From assembly GCA_029204225.1 (NCBI GenBank), contig CM055106.1, forward strand, positions 20,498,959 through 20,562,958: DNA of 64,000 nt, given 5' to 3'. The first letter of the stretch is position 1. Every line of letters begins with the position of its first letter. The stretch comes from Diphasiastrum complanatum (taxonomy: Eukaryota; Streptophyta; Lycopodiopsida; Lycopodiales; Lycopodiaceae). Shown piece by piece: positions 22,801 to 34,165 of this stretch. The notes under the pieces are model-generated. The model ran no database searches. It saw only the letters and a program-made list of their open reading frames with translations, and had not been told where the DNA came from. The position numbers and the translations under genes are program-made.

Positions 22801-25800
22801 ATTCACAATAATTTTCAAGAAAGAGATAAGAGAGTAAGATTGTTGTGGGTACAAGTGTGCAATGTCTAGACTTGCAAAATTTGGACCAAACCTTTTATAA
22901 GAGTTTTCTCCGTAGAAGCTAACTTTAGTTCCATTGTAGTGCAAGGCATCTTCCAAGGTAGTCAATTTAGCAATTGTTGGGGAAATGCTGTAGAAGCTAA
23001 GCTTAGTTCGATTGTAGCAAGGCCTTAGGTGCAAGGCATCTTCCAAGGTGATCAATTTAGCAATTGTTGGTGAAATGCTGCGCTGGAATACATTATTTTG
23101 TTGATATGTTTCGTTTTGGCATGTGTGCAGTGGTATGTATGATAAGTTGTTACGCCGTGAAGTTATTTCCATTACTGATTGTCTAGAAATAGGCATTTCA
23201 TAAAGTGTGTGCTTGCAATAGTTTGCCATATACGATTGTACTTTACATGCATGTGGCTGGCCAGCTCATCATTCGAGTAAATGTGTAAGTGATTGAAGGG
23301 CTGATTGCTGAGTGTAGTCGATTGTACTGACTACACAAATAGATGAATGTACTGGTTATCTTACAACTTCCAGTAGTTGACTAGTGTAGACATTTTAGCT
23401 TGTAGTATGGCCGAGTAGTTGAAGGCATGGACCAAACAAAGGATTGCTTACTCAATGGGACAATCGATTGATTGAAGGCATTGATCATTTAGATGCTTTT
23501 AGAGTTTGTGGCACTGAAATGGTGGCACATTTGTTGTTAGGGTTTGTGCCATGAAGCCTATAGAAAAATGTTGTTTAGGAAAAATATACATCGATTTCTG
23601 TTAGAGTAGAGTGAGCCTTATCTTGTTGGAAAGAGGAGCTCCTAAGCTCCCTAATGCATCTTTACATTTCACATGCGTTTACCAAAGACAAAGATACAAT
23701 CGAAAATGCTATGTATAGCATTCTATCCCATGACCAACACTCTTAACCGCCCTCTTCACCTATGAATATAGGTGGTGTAGAGATTCGAGAAGGGAGGCAC
23801 ATTAACCTCTTTGCTTTTTGTGAGTGCCAAGGTGAGGCAGGATGGTTAGAGAGTGTTAGAAATCCAACTTGTTCATACAAGCAACAAAGATAAGATTCCT
23901 ATTGTGATTCAACATTAGCCAATCACATGGGAGAAAACACAAGTGATGACATAAACTCCAACTATGTCTCATTACAAATGTGGTAGGGCGCACTACTTTA
24001 TATAGATTTTAGCATCCATGTCCCTATGATAAAACTTAATAATGAAAATGCAACTTGAAAGCAATTACCTAAATGATTTCTCTAAACATAGGCCCTTAGT
24101 GATAACTCGTAGGCATGGCCTTAATGACCCTAATGAAACTTAGATAATAACATTAGGGGTAACAAATTAATCTAACAGAGAGAAGTGACTCTATGGCTCC
24201 GTCCCTCTGAGATTGCAATCTTATTTCCTCATATTTAGATGTGGATCAGCTGACAGTAAGGAGTCTCTACACCTACGATCTGGAGGTGTAGCTGGTAAGC
24301 CCTTATCGTCTCTTTTGTGTTATTTCTTTATTGGATTTCCCTATTGCTTGATTTTTGTTATTTTTTCTCCTGCCTCAAAGCGCTTGTGTTGCATGCATGC
24401 ATCATGTGCTTTTGAAGGCTTTATCTGAAGATTCTCTCTTCCAAAAGGTTGAAACTTTCTTGAAGATGCCGACTGTACTAAGCAATCAAATTGATATTGC
24501 GACCTACATACATCTTCCTACCCTAGTCTCTTTTAAGCAATGCATGTCGATTTTGTTAGGTAGATTAGTGTTTATGATGGTTGCCATATTGTGTGCCTGT
24601 TAGGCTGAGCTAAGACAAAATATTTCCTTCCTATGAATGTACTTAGGTGCAGAGTGAGTTCTAGTTGCAAGGATCCTTGTATGGGATGTTACACTGCAAT
24701 CTATATCTTTCACTTGACTTCGATATTTTTCCAATTCATGATTGTGTTGGAGAGTGGGGTGTGGGTCTTGTAGCATCTCTAGATGTGCCCTAAGTATTTG
24801 TGTGGTTTAATGTGAACTGTGAATGATGCTAATTTTGAGTATTTATATCATATTTTTTAAAACGTAACTGAGGGTAGATTGCAGACCTTACCCTTGTTGG
24901 GCCTCAGTAGCTTATTAAGTAGCCTTTGTGGGCACCCTTATCAACAGTCGATCGTTGATAGCCTTGTGCTAGTTGGCATAGAGTATTGTAGTTTGCCATC
25001 TTAGCTAGGAGCGCTATTTGCTAGATTTCATTATTTTGTCCATAGCAAAATATTTTGCACTTTTTTGGGCAAAGGACACACCAAATTCTAGTATCATCTG
25101 ATCCTGTTCTGCCCCGGGCGCTACATAATTATGGGCCACTTCTTAGGATTTTGGGTGCAAACCATTATTTTCCATTTCTGGCTGTGACTTTCTCAAAAGC
25201 AATGACATTTTGGTTTTGATAGTTTCACTGGGCTCTTGTCATTATCTGACTAGAGGGAATCCAAATTATTTCTATAAGCTGCCCATTAGAGCTTAGTGTA
25301 GCCCTTCTTAAGTGGTTAAGTGGGCCTTCAGCCTAATCAGAGCATAGGATTCTTAAAAATATACTTTTCTAGCTTTTTTTCTTACTTTTTGGTGGTAAAA
25401 TTGAGAATAACTACTTTGAGCGAGCGTGTCATGTCAGTTGGAGCTGTATATCGAAAGTTCTTGACAAGGAAAGAAATATCCTCATTTTGATTCGCTTAAA
25501 AGGCATTGGCAGCATGATCTTCGGATCTTAATGCATGTGGATAAATTTATATGGATTCTGTGGTGCTAGATAATAAAAACCCCATTGGAATATAGTTTAG
25601 ATCAAAATTAAAAAGTTGCCCCATTTTTACAGCAGGTCTGCATATTTTCTCCGTAATGGTTGCATGGACTCAACATGTGTAACTTCTCATCCACATTTAT
25701 AATGTCAGCCTTACTGATCGAGAAGATTTCAAACCTTAAAAGCATACAGGAAAAGTTTAGGATTTTCATCTCATAATGGATGGCTGGTGTCGGTTTGTTG

Positions 25801-28101
25801 AAGAATAACTCTTCAGTACTATATAGGTTTATCGATTCAATAGATGCTGTTGTTATGTAGGTTAGCTTTTGGAATCTGGAATCAAATGATTATACTGAAT
25901 GAGACTAAAAGTTACGGTCAACCAGGTGTTACTTGTATTGGGTGCTGCAGGTGGAGTAGGCTTGGCAGCAGTTCAGATTGGGAAGCTTCTCGGAGCAGTT
26001 GTTATAGGTTCTGCAAGGTCTGTTTCTGGGTACTCGTTGAGATTCTGTAGCCATTGCCTTTGATAACATGCATTGTTAATTATGTGTATAGTACTAGATT
26101 ATGAATCTGATTCATTGTCATTCCAGCCTTTTAATGCAGGTCAGGTTATACATGGTGTGAAATACTGTTCACATAAATTCTATGTCAACATATTTCTGAT
26201 TCTTTTGCCATCATACCTTCTGCACTCTCACCATTGTAGGTCTTGCTGAATTCTACAGGGGGCAAGATAAGGCTGAGCTGCTCAGGTCTTCAGGAGCAGA
26301 TTTTGTGGTCGACTCAAGTAGTGGCAATTTCATCCAGGATGTGCGAGCATTTCTAAAATCTAAGAATCTCAAGGGGGTAGATGTGCTCTATGATCCTGTT
26401 GGAGGCAAATTGTTCAAAGATAGTATGAAGTTGTTGAATTGGGGAGCCCAGGTTCTGATAATCGGATTCACAAGTGGAGGGATTCCAACTATACAAGCAA
26501 ATATTGCACTTGTAAAGGTGATACTTTATTTACTGACATTTAATGTTGACTTTTAGAGAATAGTCATTTATGATCAGCTAGGCTTTGTTATATGAAATGA
26601 TGGAGAAGCTACATTTATCTCTCTCTCTCAAGGAATATAGGTGGATATTGCTAATGTATTCTGCAATTATTATGCTTGTTAATTTATTGGCCACCATAGT
26701 TTTTGCCGTTAAGAGTGAAAGATATTAGAGTGAATCAATTATTTATTGAGAACATTTAAAAGTAATAAGCTGATTATTTGGTTGTCAGTAAAGCAATCAA
26801 TGGTTTGTTGCTTTGCTTTCTATTGTCCTTCAATTTCTCTTACTGTCTATAGATGCAAATTTGGAAGCAGATATAGCTTGCTAGAGTCTATTAGTCAAAA
26901 AAACGTCTATCTCGAAATCAAGCCGAGTTAGAATTTTGACTTAATATTTTCAAAGCTATTTTCAAGCTGTGCAAACCTCAATATATCAGGCAAGAACTTT
27001 TGATATGAATGTGTAGTGGGAAAGTAGCATGTCCATGGTTTTCCTTGAACTTACAAACTGATTGAGCTTTTCTACACTTATGAGAAATAACTTATGAGAA
27101 AATGCCCAGAGATTTGCCCTACACAAAAAGAATATTATAGATGGTTTCTTGATCTTCACAGATGTCCCTATTTTACTGGTAGAGAGGTTGGATTGCTTGA
27201 AGCTAAATGCATTTTCAAGAGATGTTTGACTGGACCTGCTCTTGTCTATTTTGGAATTTGTGCAGAACCTAACATTTCATGGTGTATACTGGGGAAGCTA
27301 CATGAACCACCCGAAACGGTATATTTTGCAAGAATCAGTGGAGGAGTTGCTGTCTTTGCTGGCAAAAGGTTCTATCCATGTTAATGTTTATCGACGGTTC
27401 ACTTTATCAGAAGTAAGATTGCATTTCATGCCCTTAATTAGCTGAATGGAAGTTTTCTCATTATCTTGTAAGAGTTGAAAGACCTGGTACTTTTGTTTGC
27501 ATTGCTTTGAATGCAGATCTTTTTTGTTTGACTTATTTCTGGGACAGAGCTGATCTTTGTGAGTTGCAACTGCTGGTAGCTGAAACCTGTATTAGCCCTT
27601 GCTCTGTTGTGGAGTTGAGCTGTTCACTATCATCTTACCAGTTGCTGAGAACTTCAAAGCAGTTCCACCTGCTCTATGTCAGAATGTTTGAACTTTTATA
27701 AAGATGTCTAGAGTACAAGAGGTTAAGATCAATGACCTTAGCCACCCAACTGCCCCTTACTGACATCAATCTCTCGTTCATCTACTGCAAAGCCATATAA
27801 TCTACTGAAACATCGTCGCGCTTCCCAAGAGATTTGAATCGTCTTGAAAAGATTCACAAGTTTGAATTGAGCTTGCCTAAAAGTGCAAATATCTTTTACA
27901 TCTTATTTTGTACAAGATGACAATTATTAGGATGAAGAAATATTTGACACAATCAATAAATATGTTTAATTTGTTTGTTGTTTGTAATGATTGCAGGTAA
28001 ATCTAGCATTTTCCTCTATTCGAGAAAGGAAAGTTATTGGAAAAGTGATGGTTATTCTTGATGATACAGAAAACACAACAGACATTCAATCAAAACTGTA
28101 A
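19803..28101 (+). CDS. Quinone oxidoreductase-like protein (zeta-crystallin type MDR), six exons, PTS1
   Basis: Exons by eye: 19803-20158, 21425-21533, 25926-26017, 26259-26517, 27266-27412, 27997-28101, all with GT-AG introns and consistent phase, giving 1068 nt and 355 aa. The N-terminal GroES-like part has MRALVCRKLGD, VKAVSVNYATPLQIEGKYQ and PTGDFSGTVVEVG. Exon 3 carries the Rossmann nucleotide motif LGAAGGVGLAAVQIGK (near residues 160-175), typical of NADPH-dependent medium-chain dehydrogenases without catalytic zinc. Exon 4 has DVLYDPVGGKLF. The protein ends in S-K-L, a peroxisomal PTS1 signal, as I recall for the Arabidopsis relative At3g56460. Expected role: NADPH-dependent reduction of quinones or reactive carbonyls. 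The start ATG at 19803 gives MAEGKMRALV; an upstream in-frame ATG at 19722 lies in CT-rich leader and is less likely. Introns 1 and 2 are 1.3 and 4.4 kb. Confidence 0.92.
22911..23085. repeat. Tandem duplication in intron 2
   Basis: GTGCAAGGCATCTTCCAAGG followed by CAATTTAGCAATTGTTGG occurs twice, at about 22940-22980 and 23028-23070, with flanking GTAGAAGCTAA. It gives a repeated ISPTIAKL(I/T)TLEDALH in an antisense 174-aa frame (23229-22705) that resembles no family I can name with confidence. Confidence 0.7.
23854..24177. mobile_element. Solo LTR with target-site duplication in intron 2
   Basis: A 324-bp unit begins TGTTAGA and ends TCTAACA (perfect 7-bp terminal inverted repeat, TG...CA). 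It is flanked by GAGAG at 23849-23853 and GAGAG at 24178-24182, a 5-bp target-site duplication. This is the signature of an LTR retrotransposon reduced to a single LTR by recombination. Confidence 0.85.
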
Positions 28102-28155
28102 AACTGCAGCATGGAAAAGTAAAATAGTTTTCTCCGAGGTTGATGTATTCCAGAG

Positions 28156-28161
28156 AATAAA
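28156..28161 (+). promoter_or_regulatory. Polyadenylation signal AATAAA
   Basis: It lies 55 bp after the stop codon of the oxidoreductase gene. Confidence 0.6.
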
Positions 28162-30150
28162 GTTTTCAATACTCGTGTAGAAATGTAATTTTTGCAAGAA
28201 AAGTGGTCAAGTTAAAGGCTACTTGTCATCTATGTAAGAACTTTGGCTGTCAATAAGAAAGGCTTTTACCAAAAAATTCTTATTTTATATTCACGTGTCT
28301 TGAACCTGTTCTGTTATTTCTCTTTTTTATGGCATGTTGTTGATGAGCAGAGAACTTCATCCAAGTGATGGCCTATGCTTATGTTTTTTTTGGATTAGTT
28401 CACTTAAATGCCAAGTTATTTTAGTATTTGTGATGAATGCTGTATGCCCCTTTGTGAATGCTGAGACTAGTTTCAAAGAACCTTATTCTCTTATTTTTTT
28501 GGGATTCATTCTCTGAAGTGCCAAGTTCTTATTTATGTGCAATGCCAAAATATGCAAGTACTCATGGAAAATCTGTGCATACTATATAGTTTCTTCTTGG
28601 TTGTTGCACGTTGAGCCAATTTTGGGATATAGGATACAAAGATTCAGCTCAAGTGTTACTGGTACCAAATGTATTGATGGTTCACTATTTTCAGTGTTGT
28701 TTTGAATGCTTGAGCTTATCCTAGCCTTATTAATAAAGGACAATCATTCTACATCTGGTCTCCCATAGTAATAAACCATAGAACTATCTTCTCCATGCTG
28801 CGAATTTGCAAAAATATGTAGTTAAAAACACAGCATTTGGGAGCTAATTTTTGACATTTACTATCAGATCTTGTCGTCTCCCTTTGGAAATAAAGCTGCT
28901 GATTCTTTTTACAAGTGATGCAATCAGTAATTCTGCAATTGAAAATTGAAAGCTTTTAAATCTAGTTCATGCAGTGTATGTCTTTCAAGATCAATGACTT
29001 TATCTACAAAGGTTCTCCTTTGATAGATCTCTTCCCATCATTATCCTGATCTAGATAAAAACTCTTTTCTCCCAGACTTTTTACTTTTTCTCACCTTGAC
29101 TACCACTTATTGGAAGTTGTAGTTCTTCAGTCTTACATAAACATCCAATCGAAGCACTTACAAGACATTGTTCCTATCATGTAGTAGATTGTTTAGAATA
29201 GACTCCCAACTTTCAGATTGAACATGAGAGCCACTAAAACATCATGCATGAAAGCTAATAATTGAACCACAATGTGTTTTCAGCTTAAGGTACTTAGCTT
29301 GATTGTGACTAAGGATATCATGCAAGTAGAGCTGACGTGCTAATGATATCATGCAAGTAGAGCTAACGTGCTAATGATAACATGGATACTAGTAAGGAGG
29401 GGTATTTCGTAAAAGGGTTTCTTGCATGTCATTCATCATGGGGGTCTTTTAAAGTCATTGTTCATATGAATGATCAATGTGGCAATGATAATGCTTGAAT
29501 GTTTTGTAGTTTGACCATGAGATCTCCAAAGTGGGCTGTTTTTGGGACTATGAACTCATGATTGTTGTAAATTCTTGATTTGTGTTTTGGGCTTAAGCAT
29601 TCAATTCATGGTCTTTTGGCTTGCTTTCACAAAGTGGTGGCCTTCATGGATATTGTTTTGGTTGTAGAGTGCTCTTGCCTTCATGGATATTGTTTTGGTT
29701 AGAGTTTAGATTTTTGGCTTGCTTTCACAAAGTGGTGGCCTTCATGGATATTGTTTTTGTTGTCATTTCCATACAAGTGGGTTTTTTAGATCAATTACGA
29801 AAGCAGGTGGGCGATTACTTGCCTGGAAGCATATATAGGTGACCTATCACAGCTACAACAAGAAGAGCAGGACGACCTACGTCAGTTACAGAAATCCAGA
29901 ATCAAACACGAGCCAGATCAAGAATTTCTCAGACAAATTCTTACTTGTGTGAAGGCTAGGGTTTTTAGCTACAAAAACCTTCATATCTCTTGATTGAAGC
30001 TCAAATTTGTTGCTGTAAGCTAAGAGCCTGACTAGAGGCAGAAAAGCAATGACTTAATTTGTACAAGTATTCATGCCTCTTTCCAAGTGCTAGAATTTGG
30101 CATGTCCTATCGACTACTTTACACTGATCATATTCAAATTCTACTTTATG
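28162..30150. other. Intergenic interval with two tandem duplications
   Basis: No gene is recognised. 29318-29380 carries ATCATGCAAGTAGAGCT(G/A)ACG twice at 31-32 bp spacing. 29613-29760 repeats TTGGCTTGCTTTCACAAAGT followed by GGTGGCCTTCATGGATATTG at ~97-bp spacing, plus an extra partial copy near 29672. Confidence 0.6.
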
Positions 30151-30152
30151 TC

Positions 30153-30650
30153 CTAGACTTGTAATTCTGGTACATGCAAGACATTTGAAAGTATCTTAGA
30201 TTGATCATTTGCAAAGCTCAATCTTACTGTACCTTCACCTTTGATAGCTTGTGTGCTATTGTCGCCCAGATGAACATATCTCTTGGTACTGTAAGGTGTA
30301 TAGGACTTGAAATAGCCGATATGGCTGGTCATATGCTGTGGCTCCAGAATCCAAAACCATGAATTGTCGTTGGATGCTTCTTGATGGCTTGTCATGAAGA
30401 CATCATGATCCGCTCCTTGAATAGGATGTGGTGCTTTTGCAACTGCATTTTCCACTTGATTCGACTGCCCCTTGCTGCTGTTCTTAGCTTGTAGAATGCG
30501 GCAGTCTTGGATCTCGTGGTTGGATCACTTGTAGTATCTGCTAAAATAGCTTTTTCTTTAACAGTTGATTCGACTGCTCTTGATGTTGTGTTGGCTTCTG
30601 GTTTGACTTCGATGGCTTTGAGCATGTCTTCTTCTGCTTAGTCGAGCCTC
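30153..30650 (-). pseudogene. Copia gag tail/protease fragment
   Basis: The minus frame shows WILEPQHMTSH where the protease motif (normally DSGAS.HMT) should be, then VHLGDNSTQAIKGEGTV and LSNVLHVPELQ. The catalytic aspartate region is destroyed, and an upstream frame encodes a degraded gag linker. It lies head-to-head with the plus-strand gag that starts at 30748. Confidence 0.75.
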
Positions 30651-30663
30651 TCAAAATTGGTGT

Positions 30664-31250
30664 ATGATCAAATCCTTTTTTGAGAAAGAAAAACCATTTG
30701 TACTTGTTTTTTGGATCCATTACAAGTCAGTTTCTCAAGTAGTCATGGCATCCATGGGGTCCTTTCTCTTGGAGAAAGCTGAGAGATTGAACACCTCCAA
30801 TTATTATATTTGGGTGAGGATGGAATCAATTTTGATTATCCAATATGTGATGGATATTGTACTTGGACTTGGGGAGGAGCAACAAGTACTTCAAGAAGTC
30901 CAAAGGTACAAGAAAAGGGCAAAAATGGCCCTTCACTACATCAAGATGAATGTATCCAATGAAGTCTTGATAGAGATTAGTACTTGCACCTCGTCTAAGG
31001 AGGCTTGGGACACCCTCAAAGCCATTTATGAGGCTAAGAACACTTCTAGATTACTCACTCTTAGGAATCAAATCTTCCAAGTCTATCAAAAGAGTGATGA
31101 GAGTGCCTCAAACTTTGTCATGAGAGTAAAAGGTCTTCATAGAGAGCTTGCATGCATAGGAAACCATCTTAATCAAAGTGATTAAGTCCAACTCATCCTT
31201 AATGGATCAACCTTGGAGATACACCACCAAGTCAAAGTTGACTGATCTCG
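30664..31250 (+). pseudogene. Copia gag N-terminal fragment
   Basis: From ATG 30748 (MASMGSFLLEKAERL) the frame reads LNTSNYYIWVRMESIL, IVLGLGEEQQ, RAKMALHYIKMNVSNEVL, TSSKEAWDTLKAIYEAKNTSRL and RNQIFQVYQKSDESA, the classical UBN2-type gag. It stops at 31183-31185, followed in frame by VQLILNGS, so that stop is a point change. No knuckle or pol follows. Confidence 0.85.
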
Positions 31251-31419
31251 CATGTGTCTGAGCACTGAATTCCGTATAGTACCCAACATGGATCTAATCA
31301 ACGTAATTTAGATCCCTCTTGATCTAAAAATCCTTATGATAGCAATTGAGATGCAACAACACTAGATGTCAAGCCAAAATCTCATCACACTTGATATATA
31401 CAAATCAATCTTAGGTAGG

Positions 31420-31759
31420 ATCTGATACCATGTGATCTTTTCACACGTGTGGGGACATATCAAATAATGTGAATGATATCCTAAGATGTGTTTGATGCAT
31501 CTATCACAATTCATCACACATAATGAGAGGCAACTTTGGATGAAAAAATAAGTATAAAACTGGCTTGCTCTCGAGTAGAGAGAGAATGCTACATCAAGCT
31601 CTCGGGTAGAGAGAGTATGTGAAAATGTTTTTAAGTGTTGGAGCTTGCTACATCTCAATCTTGCTACAAAAAACTAAGTGTGGACTCAATATTAATCTCA
31701 CTCTCACTCATAGTAGCTCAAGATCCATGAGAGTAGAAATGGTGAAATATGATTGGACC
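31420..31759 (-). repeat. PBS plus partial LTR of minus-strand Copia
   Basis: On the minus strand TGGTATCAGATCC (plus ~31420-31432) serves as primer-binding site and the LTR starts at 31433 (TGTGATCTTTTCACACG on plus). The LTR is the inverted relative of the LTR at 39724-40418: both contain CTCTCTACCCGAGAGC-like pairs and GAGCTCCAACACTTA. Homology breaks at about 31759, where the 1.55-kb repeat begins. Confidence 0.7.
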
Positions 31760-31762
31760 TCT

Positions 31763-33332
31763 ACTAGTAATCCATCATTAATGACTAATGAAGATTTGTG
31801 TAATATGAGTTCACCAACTAAAATTTATTCACAATGGAATTTGATAGGCCGTTGAGATGCCCTTCTCCACTCACTTAAATTTTGGAGTTCTTGAAGAATA
31901 TTTAGCTGGTTGTGAATGGAAGGTGAGAAAAACTAAATTGACATAATAGTTGTGCTCAACTTGTCACCCTAAGCAATTTTGCTTTTTACAATATTCAAAT
32001 CCGAATTCAGACAAAGAAGTTATAGAGCTTCGAAGATGATAAGAAAATTACAAAAAAAAGTAACTTTAAAAAGGGGTACCTAAAGGTCAAATAAAAAAGT
32101 TATAGAGGTTTTCAAATATTATGAAACTGCAATTAACTTAGAAATGGGGTCATAAAGAAAAAAAAAATTATAAAGTGAAGTACATAAAGTTTTGAATTCC
32201 AAAAAACATTGTAGTGCTCGTGATAGTTCAGAAAGCTTGACAAAACTTTTTTTTTTACTATCACTTTCTTGGATCATCTGAGTGATCGAAAAAAAATTAA
32301 AATAGTTATATTTTTGTGAGCACGACCGTGGGCCTGGGTGGGGACCTGGTGCATGGGCTAACATCAACAAAAGAAAATTTAATGCAAAAAAACACAGGTA
32401 AAGAGAGAGAGGTGCGGGCGGGGAAGAAGGGGGCCACAATCAAGAAGTGGTGTGTGTGTGTGAAAAGGGAGACACGAATAGAGAGAGTATAAACCAAAGA
32501 GAAAAAAGTAGCCAAGATTGGTCATGGGTTGACGGGGGTGGAAGGGCACAAAAATATACTCAAGGGTCAAGAGTTAAGAGGAAGAGAGAGGGCATAGGAG
32601 TACCCATGTGGTGAATGGAAAGAAAGTAGTACACCTAGAGAGCGGGCGGGGCAAACAAACAAAAGTATAGGTCGGTGTGACAAGGGCAGGAATGTAGAAT
32701 GTTAGAGTTTAGATTTGGGGTTTTTTTATTAAGATTTTAGGGTTAGGGTTTCCAAATTTGTATTTAAGATTACAAGTGAAACATCTACGGTCAAGGCTAC
32801 AACTAAAATTAGGTTTAGGGTTGCAAGAAAAGTTAGGGCTACGAGAATAAGCGAGTAAAGTGCACACTTCCAAATAGTGTCTTAATAAACTTTGTTGTTG
32901 AGTGGTCTATTGAACCGGCTCTGATACGATGTGAAAAAATGAAAATAAGGTAGCTAGATTGAGGATGGAAAGTGGCAACAAAAGTGAAGTAGCTTGTCCA
33001 AGGATCTGTAGTGTGGCAGTAAGCAAGCAAGAGTGATGAATAAATAGTAATTGCATAAACAATAGAAATGAGAATACAATCAGTGATACAAGACAAGAAA
33101 TGAGTACTTCATATTAAGCGAAAGTGATTTTGGTAAAGATCAGAGTACACAAAATAATCTATTATGATATGTCTTGTATTAACCTTGCAAATGCCCTTTT
33201 GAAAACTAATTCGCACTTGTCTCATATTTATAAGAGCGATCTACTACTTGTAAGTACTAATAGATGATATATGCTATCTAATCCATCCTATAGTAGGTAA
33301 CCATTGCTTTTGTAGATTAATTGCTAACACTG
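31763..33332 (-). repeat. 1.55-kb dispersed repeat, copy 1 (LTR plus leader, non-coding)
   Basis: It matches 43071-44613 in the same orientation from ACTAGTAATCCATCATTAATG to GGTAACCATTGCTTT, with many small differences. Near 32916-32930 it contains GGCTCTGATACGAT, a decayed minus-strand primer-binding site, so it appears to be the 5' part of a minus-strand LTR element: LTR about 32930-33330 and a non-coding leader to 31763. Two tandem TTTTAGGG/TTAGGG motifs near 32735 are too few to call telomeric. Confidence 0.75.
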
Positions 33333-34149
33333 TTGCGTATCAAACAAATAATGTTGCAGATTACCCAAAAAGATTCTTGTTAAAATTTGGCACTTTTTAG
33401 TCTATTTTAAAAATAGGCACATTATTTTTTATTCAAAAAATCAAAAAACCTCTTGATTAGTTCAAATTGTGTATGAAATTGTGAACAAATACATTTTTTA
33501 ACATGCTATAATAGAAAAACTAAAATTTTTCAAATAAAATAAAACAAGTACCAAAATTCAAAACCCATAAAAATCTACAAATTTAAAATTTTAACACTAA
33601 ACAATCAGCACAATTTCAAATAATGGGATATCTAATTAATATTAATTGAATCAAACATAGTTGTAAAATGAATTTGTCTTTTTTTCGTCTTATTCTTGTC
33701 AATTTAGAAACTATCTTTTAGTTTCATTGTATTTAACGCAATCATTAGAGGAACGGGTAAAAAAATATGTTCATCACCAATATATATTGGAAAATGATAA
33801 AACATTTAATATTTAATTCATTAGAATTTATAACATAATTGAATCTATATCAGATATATTTTTCCAATTGAAATACATTTGCATTGATTTCAAACATATT
33901 TTTTTAGATTTATTATTTCGATTGTTAAAATATAAACAAACTGAAATTGTAATCAGTATCAAAATTAGTAATAGAACACAACATGATTGTTTTAGTAGTT
34001 ATATAGAATTTCATAAAAACAAAAGATTAAAACAGAATTGAGAAAACAAATAAATTTTATCATACAAAAAATACACTCAAGATACACACAATTGACATTT
34101 TAAACAGCTCATAGGAATTCTCAATTGATATTTGTACTCAGAATAAAGT
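33333..34149. other. AT-rich interval without genes
   Basis: Long A/T-rich stretch; no frames or repeats worth naming. Confidence 0.55.
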
Positions 34150-34165
34150 TTATACATCCAAAAAT

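Noticed and set aside
22705-23229. 174-aa antisense frame as an LRR/NLR remnant
   Set aside because: The repeated ISPTIAKL.TLEDALH vaguely resembles LRR text, but it comes from a local tandem duplication and no NB-ARC or further LRR follows.
32730-32760. Interstitial telomere repeat (TTTAGGG)n
   Set aside because: Only two or three imperfect units; copy 2 of the same repeat reads TTTTAGGTTTAGGG, so it is ordinary LTR-leader sequence.
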